Shown here: positions 1 through 11,450 of the stretch, piece by piece | Position numbering within the stretch: position 1 is the first letter of the stretch | Layout: each line of letters begins with the position of its first letter | Assembly (NCBI RefSeq): GCF_037126465.1 | Contig: NC_088202.1 | Coordinates: forward strand, 26,954,213-27,018,212 | DNA length: 64,000 nt | Reading direction: 5' to 3' | DNA from: Ornithodoros turicata | Taxonomy: Eukaryota; Arthropoda; Arachnida; Ixodida; Argasidae | Notes under the pieces: model-generated | Seen by the model: only the letters and a program-made list of their open reading frames with translations | Told to the model about the DNA's origin: nothing | Database searches by the model: none | Translations under genes and position numbers: made by a program

Positions 1-716
1 GTTATGTCATTGTACCCTCGCTACCTTCGCAGCTGAATGTAGGAAAACCTATAAAATGCGGATAATGGAGTGAAACTGTGTAAACGTATTTAGATCCTAT
101 TTAGAGAAGTGCATATGACTTCCGCATCTTGATTTGTGGAGCACAGACCAACTTCAAATTTCCACAGCAGACAGGGAAAACGAAACCGAAAAAGGGAGCC
201 GGTGAGGGCAGTCAGTTGAGGAGCACTACTTTCCCGCCTGTCTGGCAGGCACCCCCGAACAAAGGTCATTTGAGAGGCCGAAGGCCATTTCTCGCTATTG
301 ACATTTGAAATGCTGTCTGACTAGGGTATTAGGACCGTCCATATTACACACACATTCTTTTCACTTGCATAGTTTTTCTCTTTCACAACGTAATGAGAAT
401 CATGGTTTTCTCTTTTGTGGAGTTTCTATGACTTAAACAAATAAAACTGTTTTTAACATGTGCACAGCAGCATGTATACAAAGTGAATGCGATGCCTGAT
501 TATGTCCAAAGTGCTGTCTTTTTCGGCCTATGTCAGCTACCGAAAGTTCACTTTTCCAATGCATATAAGGGCCACCAATATACTGTATGCCTTTCCAGGG
601 TCTAACCTAATTTTGTCCATGAACCTCTGTTTCTTTTTTTTTTTCATGCAATACAAAGTTATTACCAGGAATTTAAGGGAGCTTATGTTTACCCTTGTTC
701 AAGGTCCGATGTACAG
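1..716. other. Upstream region, no gene seen
   Basis: I see no supported coding exon here. The downstream gene's first visible exon begins at an AG acceptor at about 715-716 and has no convincing initiating ATG with family-like sequence. Further 5' exons may therefore lie in this stretch or to the left of the window. A T-rich tract around 631-643 could serve as an intron polypyrimidine tract. Confidence 0.4.
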
Positions 717-3700
717 CCTTCATCAACACCCAACATGTTCATTGTCTCACAAACCTGCCTCTTGGAATTGCTGAATGTGTGCTTGACATGTTCATCAGTG
801 AACACTTCAGTGCATATCACCTGCTTGGGAACACTTGCCCGTGCCATGATCACCTGTGCGAATGGCCACAAAAGACAGTGGAAGAGTCAGCCACTTGTCC
901 ACGACAAACCTGCTGCGAATATCGCAATGTGCTCGGCCATACTCTTCTCTGGCAGCAGCATTACCAAGTCGCTGCGGATGTTTGACATCATGGGCATTGC
1001 CCGGATACACAGGAGTCAGTACTTTGAGTACCAGAGGTGTTACCTATTTCCTGCTATTGAAGATGTGAGTCACTTGGCATCATTACAAGATTTATGCTAT
1101 ACAACATTCCAAAACCTACAAAACAAATTTTTGCAAATCCGGAGTGCTAAAGAGAAGAAAAGGGAGTTCACTGATTTCGTTGCTAGTATTTCATATGGGA
1201 ATGGATAGTAAAAATCAGAATCTATTTTAGGACTTGTGAAGCAGAACAAAAATAACCAATTGCACTTGAGTTAGCATCACTTAAGAAAAAAGGAAAGGAA
1301 GAGAAATGTGCCGCGTAACCTATGACTATGTATGGCCTTTAGTGGGATTCAGAGAATGCATGAATGCATGTGGTGAAGCCGGCTTGCAGGATGCTGACAA
1401 AGTTCGATTTCAATTGGAAAGTGCACTAAAGGCATGTAAGACGTTGCATTTACGAAAAATTATGCACAAAATATGGAATTATGCTCATATTAGCAGCAAT
1501 GCCGGGACCCCATTACTCCAAATATGAAAATATTCCAAATTCTCGAATGTGTAATTCTCGAATGTACAATTCCCGAATACGAATAAAAATCCAATATAAA
1601 CAGTATTACAAAGATGTTCAAATTTTGAATATTTGCACAGCTCGAATTAATACATTTGTGCATAAAACATAGGTCTGGGGAAAAGAACAGAATGCTGTTA
1701 TGGCAAAGCTGGCAGACAAGCCTCTTCATCTTGCCGGCGATGCCCGTCGCGACTCCCCTGGCCATACTGCTCTTCATGGGACGTACACAGTTATGGACAC
1801 CAACATCAACAGGATCATCCACTTTGAAGTAGTGAAGGTATGTTGCCTAAGACTCCCGTCACAGTTTGAACCAAATCAGTTCATTTGAACGAACAGCTCA
1901 TAACCTCACGTATGAAATTGCTTTTTAGGCAACGACAGTGTCATCCAGCTACTGTATGGAGCAGAAAGGCCTAGAGTTGTGTCTTGACCATGTGAAAGCA
2001 AAGGGAATGAAAGTGGAAACACTTGTGACCGACAGGCACTCTCAAGTAAAATCCTTTCTGAAGACGAAACATCCAGACATCAACCACCGTTTCGATGTGT
2101 GGCATGTGGCAAAGGGTGATTACCTGTTTTACAAATTGGTGTGATACAACTTTATCAGCCCTGCAACTCTACAAGGAAAACTCTCCTCAGGCGTAAAGAA
2201 GAAGATTGCGGCTGTGCCACAGTCTAAAAAGCATCAGGTCCTGCGACTGTGGTGTGAAAGCATCATCCGCCATCTGTATTGGTGTGCACGAACCAGCGAC
2301 AGTGGAGAAGTCCTGCTTGCGAAATGGGTGACAATTATGCGACATATCATCAATGTCCACAGTCACCCAGATTCCCTGCACCCATTCTGTTTCCACAATG
2401 ACCTTGGTGAGAGGGAATGGCTTCATGAATGTAAATCCTTGTTTCATGTTGTCTCAACAGTGCACATGTCTATAGGATCTTAATGCAACTGGGTGTTCTC
2501 GTAGCACTCTCCATACATCCCCGTTTATGCCCTTAGCTCACCTAGTGCACCCAATAGCAACCATTAATTTGGTAACACAACCGATTCAGCTGTCATGTAA
2601 CAGGATTTTTGAAAGCACATACAAGCACTCCTGGCAAAGGAAGCCAGTAGACAGAAACTGCTTGGTTTACCAAGTTTGAACACAACCTTATTCATTAGCC
2701 ACTTTCTGAAGTGCTATAGTAAACTCTTCCTGAATTTGATGCCCTTGTAGCCACGGAGGCACATGGCACATGACACATGTCCTACTTTGGTTCAGATTAA
2801 TACTTTCTGCAATAACAGTCTCAGATTCGCTAGTGCCATAGACGGGTTAGTTACTCCTTATGTAAGAGCCAAAAATTGACATTATCGGTAGTGTGCTGGA
2901 GATGTGCTTTCTAAGGAATGTTATGACTTTACGGAATAATTTGACTGTACTTTGCATTGGTGATCTTTGGTGATGGTGATTGCTATGACTTGAAGGGATG
3001 GTGACCGTCTCTTTGTGGTCACTCTGAGTACATGAGTAACCTCTCACAGGTACTGAGACGTACAAGAAACTTCATGATATCCTGCTTGCAAAGGGCCTTC
3101 TCAAGGACATTCCCCAGCTGTCATCTGCACAGCAAACTTTCTGCTTGGAGACCTTCCATGCCGTGCTCATCCACTTTGCCCCAAAAGCATACAGCTTCTC
3201 GGACAAAGGAATGATTGCTAGGTAGTATTCCATGTTTTGTACTGTTCTCGTGCTAACATGATGTGACAACACGTGAGTCTCACTCCTTTCGATCACTGGT
3301 TTGTTACTGCATATGCCCAGCTTTTGGGTGCCTGATAAAGTTGCATAGAAACTGTTTTTGCACAGTTCTGTTAGTACTGAGTAATGGTGCTTTCCCTCAG
3401 GACGGCTCTGGCTGCACTGCATTACAATGCAAATGCAGATCGTGTTGCACGCTCGGAGGACGGTGCTGTAAAACATCGTCTAAAAGCCTCCAAGGTCCGA
3501 AAGACATGGATTGCAGTTCCTGTTAAAGAAGATGCCTCATACGGTGAGTGTTCAGGCTCCATTAAAGAAAACCTGCAGACAACTGAACAATTAGAGCAAG
3601 AGATTCGCTATATATCTGGGTTGTGTGTAGGGCTGTTTGTATTCTAAACTCTTTGGCAAGCTGTGCTGACTTTTGAGTTCCTCAAGGAAGTGTTAACTAA

Positions 3701-3956
3701 ATGCAGAGTCACTATGCATTTGCTGTGTAGGATTAGTAACATATTAGCCATGGATGACATATCAAGCACTTGGTTTTATTTTCCAGCCTACACGGAGGCT
3801 CTGAAGACAGCGGTCTACGAGCGCATTTCTCTCTACCCATCTTTCAAGAAGGCCAGGGAGGCTTTGGTAGAGGTGTCACTGCCAACTAGGAGCAGCTCTT
3901 ACGGGGACAGGCCAGAACTGACTGAAGTCCTGGAGGGGCAATATCGGAGGTTTTAG
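717..3956 (+). CDS. Seven-exon DDE-transposase-like gene (5' end not seen)
   Basis: Exons read 717-1064, 1673-1837, 1929-2115, 2191-2430, 3050-3221, 3401-3543 and 3787-3956. All six introns are GT-AG, every junction keeps phase, and the total is 1,425 nt including a TAG stop, so about 474 residues are open without a break. The protein has an acidic triad pattern: a D in LAGDARRDSPGH (exon 2), a D in LVTDRH (exon 3), and an E in CLETFHAVLIHFAPK (exon 5). Other conserved-looking blocks are FDVWHVAKG and LYWCA. I recall this architecture from a large family of invertebrate and fish transposase-like proteins, possibly Kolobok-type; that name is tentative. A DDE reading implies DNA cleavage and joining in the nucleus. 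An intact spliced frame among decayed repeats suggests either a recently active element or a domesticated gene. The start is uncertain: exon 1 probably begins inside the protein. The first acceptor (after GTACAG) is the weakest call. Confidence 0.72.
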
Positions 3957-4066
3957 ACTGGTGGCAACAACAGAGACCTCTCAGATGTCCTCTGTTGATG
4001 TGCATCCTTCAAAGAATGACTACAAAGTACCCCAGCTAGAGCGTTACATTCGGTAATGCGGATGCT
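3957..4066. other. 3' flank of transposase-like gene
   Basis: The sequence after the TAG stop shows no further open frame and no clear AATAAA close by. It runs into a dispersed repeat at about 4,070. Confidence 0.3.
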
Positions 4067-4069
4067 GTA

Positions 4070-4445
4070 AGGAGTCAATACCACCCATTTGTTGAAACCT
4101 CAGGCGAAACCACATGAAGTGCTTTTTTTTGGGTAATGTTGCTGCTAAAAGGAAAAGAAGAGTACAACATGAACACTGAACCTCACGTTTTATATGACAT
4201 AAAATGCCATGGAAGAACTGGAGAGAAAGCAAGAAAATAGGTGGACGTGAGTGAAAAACGAATTAAAAGTAACATGGAACTTAGCTCAAGTTACTTTGGC
4301 AAAGTTACCTGAAAAAGAAACTAGTTGCTCTGAAAATTACCATAGCGCAAAAGTAGCGAGTTAAGTATAAGTTACTAAAAACAGAAACTTCGTTACAGTA
4401 ATGAGTTACTTGTAACGATTTACCTCGAACTGTGCTGATGAGTAA
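4070..4445 (-). repeat. Dispersed GTAACTCG-rich repeat, minus orientation
   Basis: This is the reverse complement of sequence also present at about 53,290-53,481 plus 54,124-54,230. It shares many GTAAC/GAGTTAC words, a block matching AGTTACTTTGGCAAAGTTAC and a block matching the TTTCTTGC...CCATGGCATTTTATG side. No coding potential is seen. It matters because it preserves the uninterrupted version of the site (about 4,251-4,263) that in the 53-54 kb copy is occupied by a Penelope-like insertion. Confidence 0.6.
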
Positions 4446-6830
4446 TCGACCGAGAACGAAAATATGAAATCCACCAGATGGATTGTGAATGTCCATGGAC
4501 CCCAGATTAGCGTGAAATGATGTGTGAAGGTGCAATCCCAAGATTATTGAGTGAATGTTAAAGCGGCCGAGATCTATAATTTCCTACATCCTTGCAAGAC
4601 TGAATGCACAGGACATTGGGAAGACAAAAGTTTAGCCTAACCTTAGCTAGCTTAGTGACTCTACACTAACATAGCCCAGAAGGTACTAATGAATGGCTTC
4701 TACCAATACCTTGTATGTACGGATCAGGCCTGATGAGCACTGGGTGCTTTGCGGCGCGTACGAAGGCCGCTTTGAGTCATTAGTTTGGATGCAGAGGTGG
4801 CAATGATGAGGAGCAGAAAATCAATGGCGCATGATCGCTCTACTGGTGACAGTGAAGTGAAGCACTCGGACCTCTTCAGAGCTAGGTGTTGTTTCTACAT
4901 GCAGTCACAGTTTCATGCACCCCTGCACACTCCATGCATCATGCTAAAATTTCCTATCCTGTTGCTCCTTCCTTTGTTTGTGCATTTGTATTTGCACCCG
5001 TCTTGGAGCACTGAAATTCCTCCCCGGTTGAAAGCCACCGTTATAAAGAGAAAGATAACAAGCTTGAAAGTACAACAGAGCATTTTTCCACCAATGCTGA
5101 ATTTACTTCGCGACTGCTTTCTCCCTGAGTGTAAAGAGACCCTAGTCCGATCCCTTGCTTCCTGTCCACCAACACAGTGGCTGGATAGTACACCACACAA
5201 ATTTAGTGGGCTTTGCCTGTACTCGTAAAACGCATGCAGGGATTGTCCCCCATGCAAGCTGTGTTCCCATTAGTATATAGTGATGTCAAGCCGTGTATGT
5301 GCCTCAGCGCATTTCATAATTACCTGTGTTCTGTGATTAAACATGTGCAGCATTGCATATTTTCAAAATGTGTTAAAATCATCATGACGCAAACTGGGGA
5401 TATTCGCACTGTGTCCTCCCCCGTAATCTAAGGGGCTCCATCTGACATGAGGAGCAATGTACTAATTTATGGGTGGCAGTCTGATACCAAGTGTGCAGTT
5501 CTTGCACAATAATAGTGCAGTTTTTGTTCCTTCTCTCCCTCTTGTTTTCGTTGTGACATTGTCCTGAGACCAGTTGGATGCCCACGTCAGTTAGAATGTT
5601 GGCTCAGATATCCTTGCGTTCGGACTGTAGTTGAAACAGACTGCAGGATAGCTATGTTCAATGTTCACAAGATGATGTTTATTCTCAGTCACTTACCAGT
5701 CAGTCCTAGACCTTCCAACACCCATTCTCCATGTCAAGTTAAGCAAATTGTTTTAGCACACCTTTTATAGTTGACAGTACACATCAACCTGGTCATACAG
5801 CCCACCTGCACTAATGAGTACTTCACAAGTACCTAAGAAGACCACTAAGAGCAATAGCCCAGAAAGCCGAAATGCATGCTCCCCATTGCTTTGTCCTGAA
5901 ACAGAGTATAGCTCGAGTGCTGTTTCTTCTCGAGTCAGAGACTCGTTGTGTTCAGAAACTGACCTCGCATACCTTATAATAATGGAGCACAGTTTTTTGT
6001 GTATTGGGTTTATGTAAAATGCATGAAGCATGCCGCAGGCTGCATAGTTAAGCACCAATTGCTCTATACACTACTTGTACATGTATGCCTGACTACCTCC
6101 CATGGTGTTCTGCATCATAGTGCCACATAGACCAAGGGTGCAGCCGGTGCCATTATTCTTACTCCGTGGCCGGTGCACGTCCAAGGGACTGAACCCAGGA
6201 TGTAGCTCACTGGGTCCATTTGAACATGCCTATCCGTAGTGAACACACTGAGGAAAATCCTAGTGCTACACCATGGTGTAAGATGTAGTATGTACATGCT
6301 ACACGTAGTGGCACCATCTTGTTCCATGCTAACTTCCACCTTTAGTTGCACCCATACTAATAAACAAATGAAGTGTCCACAAAGACAACACAGTCCAGTG
6401 TATAATACCCCATGGCCGGATGCTTACCACAAATTGCAATAAGTGTACAGGCGTGTAAGGCACTTCCTTTTTATTTTCATACATTACAGAATGTCACTGG
6501 GTAACAGGGAGGTGGGGCTTTTCAATATGGATACATATGTGTACAGGCTCACTGTGCAATTAGTCTGCAAGAGAAGGAAGCAAGACGGATAAAGTAGGTA
6601 GTGCATGTTTGCAGTGCTACTTCTGAGCTGACAAGACCAGCCAGCGTGCAAAAGAGAGCAACATTTGAAATAAAACATTTCCTCATTGGAACCACCGAGT
6701 TTTGTTTCAACCGTCAATGCTTATTGTGCAATATTTTTATCAGACACTACTACAGAGAGCTGACAAGGCACTTTTTGGGCATAATATGTGAAGGAAATAA
6801 ATGGAACGGTGTCAACAGAACTCAACAAAG
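4446..6830. other. Gene-poor stretch between convergent genes
   Basis: Only short frames without recognisable motifs are present. Later exons of the minus-strand zinc-domain gene should lie somewhere between here and 7,800, but I could not place any with confidence. No RNA gene was recognised. Confidence 0.3.
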
Positions 6831-6835
6831 TCATG

Positions 6836-6973
6836 AAATGAGAGAAAGCCTCAGTGGAGAGCCACCGATACTGTTGTTCTGGACACCATCCTTGTGGTGA
6901 GGACGATGCCCAGAAGAATAACAGTCTCTGTTTAAAATATTGGCAGCTCTCCACTTAGGCTTTCTCTCATTTT
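6836..6973. repeat. Long imperfect hairpin (about 138 bp)
   Basis: The outer arms pair AAATGAGAGAAAGCCT at the left with AGGCTTTCTCTCATTT at the right (about 30 bp each with few mismatches). The inside also pairs: ACTGTTGTTCT against AGAATAACAGT. The whole segment is therefore a near-continuous fold-back. It could be a small fold-back MITE or a precursor-like hairpin. Confidence 0.65.
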
Positions 6974-7097
6974 GTGCTCTACCAGATCACTAGATTTCTA
7001 CTCGACCCGTCGACAAAGTCATGGAATATAGAAAGAAAATGATGTTAGTCACACTGACAAAATGGCGTAAATGCAGGCAAGCTGGTGGATAAGCTCT

Positions 7098-7262
7098 ATA
7101 CTCGACAAGCCTGAGTCTGGGCAGACAGAAATAACGACGGACACACAGGGACTCAAAACCAGCAAATGATGATTATGCAAATGATGATCATGTGCTGGTT
7201 CTGAGTCCCTGTGTGTCTGTCATTATTTCTGTCTGCCCAGAGCCAAGCTTGTCCAGTATGAA
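7098..7262. repeat. Fold-back repeat with about 70-bp arms
   Basis: The left arm (about 7098-7174) and right arm (about 7191-7262) are inverted copies sharing CTGGGCAGACAGAAATAA and GACACACAGGGACTCA, with a short A/T-rich spacer containing repeated AAATGATGAT words. The high arm similarity suggests a young fold-back or MITE-like insertion. Confidence 0.7.
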
Positions 7263-7384
7263 TGTGAGCCACTGTCTCTTCACCTCATGGTCCGCTTGTA
7301 GTTACGGGGTATTGACATTTGGATGAGCCACATTGCACATTCTTGTGTCGCGAAGGTTACATGCATCTGTTGAACTCAGAAGAT

Positions 7385-7438
7385 CATGCAGACATGCTCA
7401 TGCAGACATGCTCATGCAGACATGCTCATGCAAACATC
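7385..7438. repeat. 14-bp tandem repeat, 3.8 copies
   Basis: The unit CATGCAGACATGCT occurs at 7385, 7399 and 7413, perfectly repeated. A partial fourth unit at 7427 has one change. Confidence 0.9.
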
Positions 7439-7819
7439 TGTTAATCTGCAGCTCATGCTCTCTTATGGTTATTGTTTTGCCTTTTCCCACCTTGGAACCC
7501 ATGGTATGTAGGCGATGGAAATGTGCTGCGTATCATAGAAACACAACACCCGGGAATCTGTCTCCGATGGCCTCTCCCAAGGCGTCCCCACACCCAACAA
7601 ACAAACAGGGTGTATGCTGCAAACCTTAAGGTGCTGTCCACAGAAAATACACATGGAACAAGCAATGTAACAACAAATGACTCATTTATGTCCCATATAT
7701 AATGATAGTGATTTCAACAAGACATTTTGCAGATTGTTACGTACGGTTTGACTTGTTGGACACTCATAAAGCTGCGGTGTAAGCTACGGTAAACATACAG
7801 GCGTGCTGTCATCGCTTAC

Positions 7820-8293
7820 CTATTTTCGTCTGTACATTCTTCAAGGCGGGTTGGAATGTAGTGCCTCATGTGGCGCACGTGGACCGTGAGCAAATCCCGA
7901 TGAAGGCAGAGAGGCAAGAACAGTTGGTGCATAGTGACACACTCGACACCGGCCTCGTCAGATAGCCGCGATATGACATCAACACTTCTACAACACAGAA
8001 ACTCATCCGGCAGCAGCGGCTGGCAGACAGAGCACAGACACCTGCACAGCATGTACCAAGCAGGAAAGTTCATTTCAGTACATAAAAGTCGATCATGCAA
8101 GCGCGCACAATATTCGCTGGGAATTGGCAAATCGTTACCTGAAGGCATCGCTTTGCGTACGAGGCTGAGTGTGTGCAGATGGTCGTTCATGTTCTGTGTC
8201 CCGTACTGGCAGTGGATCGGTTGTAAACGGGCTCTCGTCTTCGAAGTAACTCGCGTAAAACAAGTCATCATCACTGTCAGACGCGTCCTCCAT
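7820..8293 (-). CDS. P2X7-C-terminal-domain-like zinc protein gene, first two exons
   Basis: Exon 1 runs from the ATG at 8293 down to 8139 and is very acidic at its start (MEDASDSDDDLF). A GTAACG donor follows. Exon 2 runs from 8041 to 7820 after a GCAG acceptor and keeps phase (2 then 1), ending at a GTAAGC donor. Exon 2 encodes a cysteine/histidine-rich segment with CLCSVCQPLLPDE, FLCCRSV and ECVTMH in order. That spacing is like the zinc-binding C-terminal domain of P2X7 receptors, also found as stand-alone proteins in many invertebrates and in mobile-element neighbourhoods. No membrane segment is seen, so this is not a channel. The 3' exons are expected below 7,820 but were not located. 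It converges on the transposase-like gene at 717-3956. Function is unknown; zinc or nucleotide binding is inference. Confidence 0.6.
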
Positions 8294-11205
8294 GCTAGTT
8301 TCGAACCTTTCAATTGCGCTTTGCGCGAATGTACTGCCCGTGACGTCTTACTGCTAGTGACTTCACCAGAAACCGAAACCGGATGTGGTTCATCCGTAAG
8401 ATTTTATTCATTTTCTCAACAACTAGGCACTTTTCAGGCATTCTGTTTGGGGTACGGCCTATAGGTACGGAATACTATTGTGTGAGCTGAAAACCCGAAA
8501 TCCACCCTGAGGTCCAGACTCTCCCTTTAAAGGCGGACAGAACGATGTGGCTCATGTGAAGGGGACCACGAAATTATTTTCGCGAATTCCGACAATTGTG
8601 CTGGACACGGTTCTCATGATCCTCCACTATCATACACACATGGATTTTTAGCCGTATTCAGTGCACCGGGGGCGCGGTTGCCACGCAACAATTGCTGGGC
8701 GTGACCCTCGGTTACATCCCTTCGAAGCGGGCCTACGTCATCAACGTTCAGTCCTCTCAGCCAATTGTGGACGACCTGGAGCCACATCCCGCGGGAGCAC
8801 ACACACGTGAGTGCATGGTTTCAGTTTGGACAACAACGACGTCGTATATCTGCCGCCGAAATCAGTAGAAATATGGCGAAACCCAGAGTGTCGGCTATGG
8901 AGGAAGAGACTATGCGACGCACACAGTGTCTTGGAATCGTTCCGTAAGCAGCACCTCCCAAAACGCCACCGACAGACATTTTCTGACGAAGAAGAAGCTC
9001 AGAGAGTAAAAGATGCTCAATCATGCTGACAATCAACGGCTACATTACATTTGCGGTAGGATTCTGTTTCAACGACTAGATACAATCTTAGCTTCAGGTA
9101 GAATTAAAACATATTTCATGGCGAAGTTTGCAAGCTTGCTTGCAAATTTTGCAATTTGCTCGCAAAGGAACGTCCGTAAATCGGCAACCATCCTCCGTGT
9201 ATAATGTCACGGCCAGTGCGCCTCGCGCGAGGGTCGCAGCAGCCGCCGTTCACGGCCGTGGCTAATATAGAATATTTTCGCTATTTGAACGATTTTCAAC
9301 GTCATATTTCAAGAGGTGAATGCTTTAGTACAGAGGCATAAATTCAAAATGATCGTAGGCTTGTCCAATATCCTTTCATCATCCCCTTAAGAACTGTTTC
9401 TTCCAATCAAAGTTTTGTTGCAAGTAGACACTGTTTTGTGTATATTCTGTCAAGACATTGCCTTGTTGCTGCTTTGGTACCGCGCTCCTGGCTCCTACCT
9501 ACCTGACCAACCTTAGGTGCACAGTGCTTTTCAGCCTCTTGGGTTTGGGTTGAGATGGATCTGCAGTCAGCATGTTCAATTTGGGTTTCCCCATGCTCGC
9601 TGTCCACAACCCAGATAAGCAGCTTCATGGCACCCATATCATCTCAAGCATCAGTTTGTGTAGCCTGCAATAAAGAGCAAATTCGTATTGTGTGCGCCGG
9701 GGAACAATCTAGGTATAATCAGTTTACCGTATCCACATGTGTTACTATTTTTATAGCCTCTGCTACCAAACTGGCAAGGATGAACAGACCCACGTTTGGG
9801 TGTACCCTGTTACCCACTCTTAATAATAAAACTTTTGAAATCTACGCTAAGAAATCCGCCCTTCAAATTCCAGTCCTTTGAAATTCAAGCTGTCAAAATA
9901 AATCACAATGGATCTATGCAGTCCAGTGTTAAGCATGGTTTTACGTGAGAAAATCAGTGTTTAAGAAGGTCACACTCCAGAATAACGAGTCTTTATGCAA
10001 TTCTGTGTCGTATTCAGCATGTATCTCTCAATTACTCATTAATTTAATTAAGTTATAGTCGTAAATAACTACGCGTATGAATACTAGGAAAACAACGCTT
10101 CAGCGGTTCCGCCGTTCGGCTACCATTGGGGACGAGGCTAGTTGAGAAAATGAAGTAACGACGGAGCCGTATGGTGTTGCGGGATGTGCTGCATAAAAAC
10201 GATAATCACTGCAAGCGCTAATAAAGCATGTTTCTTCTGCCGATTTCGTCAGGTATTTTTCAGACGTGTAACGAATAGGTGTGCTAACACGCGCGTGCAA
10301 CTCATGAAGGAATTCATGCGTGAAGTGACATTGATGCAGTCGTAGCTCTTTTGGACAGGAAATCGGGTAGCGAAAAATGTCCAGGATGAGCAACATATAA
10401 AACGTACCGCAAAACTGCTGTGTCGATCATTTGTCACGACGGTAATCACGTAAAACCTTGCTTGCTTTCCTCGGCCTCAGCCTACGAAGAACCGCTAATG
10501 TTATGTTTGACAAGAGCCGCGAAAAGTGGTCCAGCAAGGTAAAACCGTGCCGGGAACACCGTCACATGAGGGATGTGTTTAATTAAATCACAGTGAGAGA
10601 TAGCAAAGGACTGTTACTGGTCATGTAGAAAGCAGGTCTCGTTCACCAACACATCAATGGATTGTATAAATAGTCTTCCTGTCAATGGACAACTGACATT
10701 TTCCTCCCGTCTATATTGAGCAATGTTGACTCTGAGCTTGGTTTCTGGATGCCACAAAACACTTCTCGCCAAGATGGTGCACTGTGACTCATGGACAGTG
10801 ACTCAATGGGGCATTTACAGCTCAGTGTTACCACATGAGGCAAGTTGACTCTCTCAGATGCTGTCACTGCAGTGCTGTATAAGACCCAGAGTATATTCTT
10901 TGTCATTGCCCACAGCACACTACCGAGCTTTCTAAACTGCCATTTTCAGATCTCTCAATAATCTGAACTTCAGCCCCTCTCTCTAAAATTGTTTGGCCTG
11001 TGGCTAACTCGAGCCCACGAATGCCTGCTCTCAAGGCTCTTTTGGCAATTTTGGACTCCATGGGACATTATTTCCTTCCTCACACCACAAGCAGCTATGG
11101 GGTAGAGTATCGCACCAGGCAATGAAACTCCCTGTCCACCTCAAAATAAAGTTGATGAACAGCATCTGCAACTTCTGCGAGGTGGTTTAAACCACTCTTA
11201 TAACT
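8294..11205. other. Intergenic stretch, no gene recognised
   Basis: Upstream of the minus-strand gene there is a TGACGTC element at about 8,340 that could be promoter-proximal. ORFs around 8,811-9,029 and 9,555-9,881 have no recognisable motif and no splice support. The remainder is A/T-rich. Confidence 0.3.
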
Positions 11206-11373
11206 ACATGTTATATAAACAAAATACAGTAACCGACACTGGCACTCAGGTAGGACCTGAGGAAGCGTGGACCTCCACGCGAAAGCTTGTACAAATTAAA
11301 CTTAAACATAAACCTTCAGTGTCGGTTTCTGTATTTTGTTTATGTGATCTACAGGACTTGACTCCCCTCTTCG
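11206..11373 (+). mobile_element. Penelope-like element terminal remnant with hammerhead motif
   Basis: A short segment is bounded by inverted AAACAAAATACAG...CCGACACTG and CAGTGTCGG...CTGTATTTTGTTT arms. Inside is a hammerhead-like core followed by an A/T-rich tract, as in the 3' ends of the coding Penelope-like copies elsewhere in the window. No RT or GIY-YIG remnant remains. The assignment rests on the ribozyme and layout. Confidence 0.5.
11248..11296 (+). ncRNA. Hammerhead-ribozyme-like motif 1
   Basis: The core is CTGAGGA (11257-11263), a perfect helix II GCGTGG/CCACGC with loop ACCT (11265-11280), then GAAA (11281-11284) followed by GCTT. The residue between CTGA and GA is variable in hammerheads, so CTGAGGA is acceptable. 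Helix III would be the palindrome AGCT with no loop, as in minimal dimer-forming hammerheads of Penelope-like elements. Cleavage is predicted after the T following AGCT. Confidence 0.55.
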
Positions 11374-11444
11374 TATACACTTCAACTACATGTTATGTGT
11401 AGCCTAGGAATGCTGGTATGGGGGTGGAGTGGCTAGTTTGCCAC

Positions 11445-11450
11445 AGTACC
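11445..11450. repeat. Target-site duplication, left (AGTACC)
   Basis: AGTACC directly precedes the left terminus and recurs at 20734-20739 directly after the right terminus. A 6-bp duplication is typical of Polinton/Maverick insertion. Confidence 0.9.

Noticed and set aside
4722..4760. CTGATGAGCACTGGGTGC as a hammerhead core
   Set aside because: A short helix is possible but no GAAA follows, so the core is incomplete.
6115..6351. Possible third exon of the zinc-domain gene (minus strand)
   Set aside because: Weak resemblance around TGHGVRIMAP, but no convincing acceptor with the needed phase.
7934..8464. 176-codon plus-strand ORF
   Set aside because: It is antisense to the minus-strand spliced exons, which have correct splice phases and a domain pattern.
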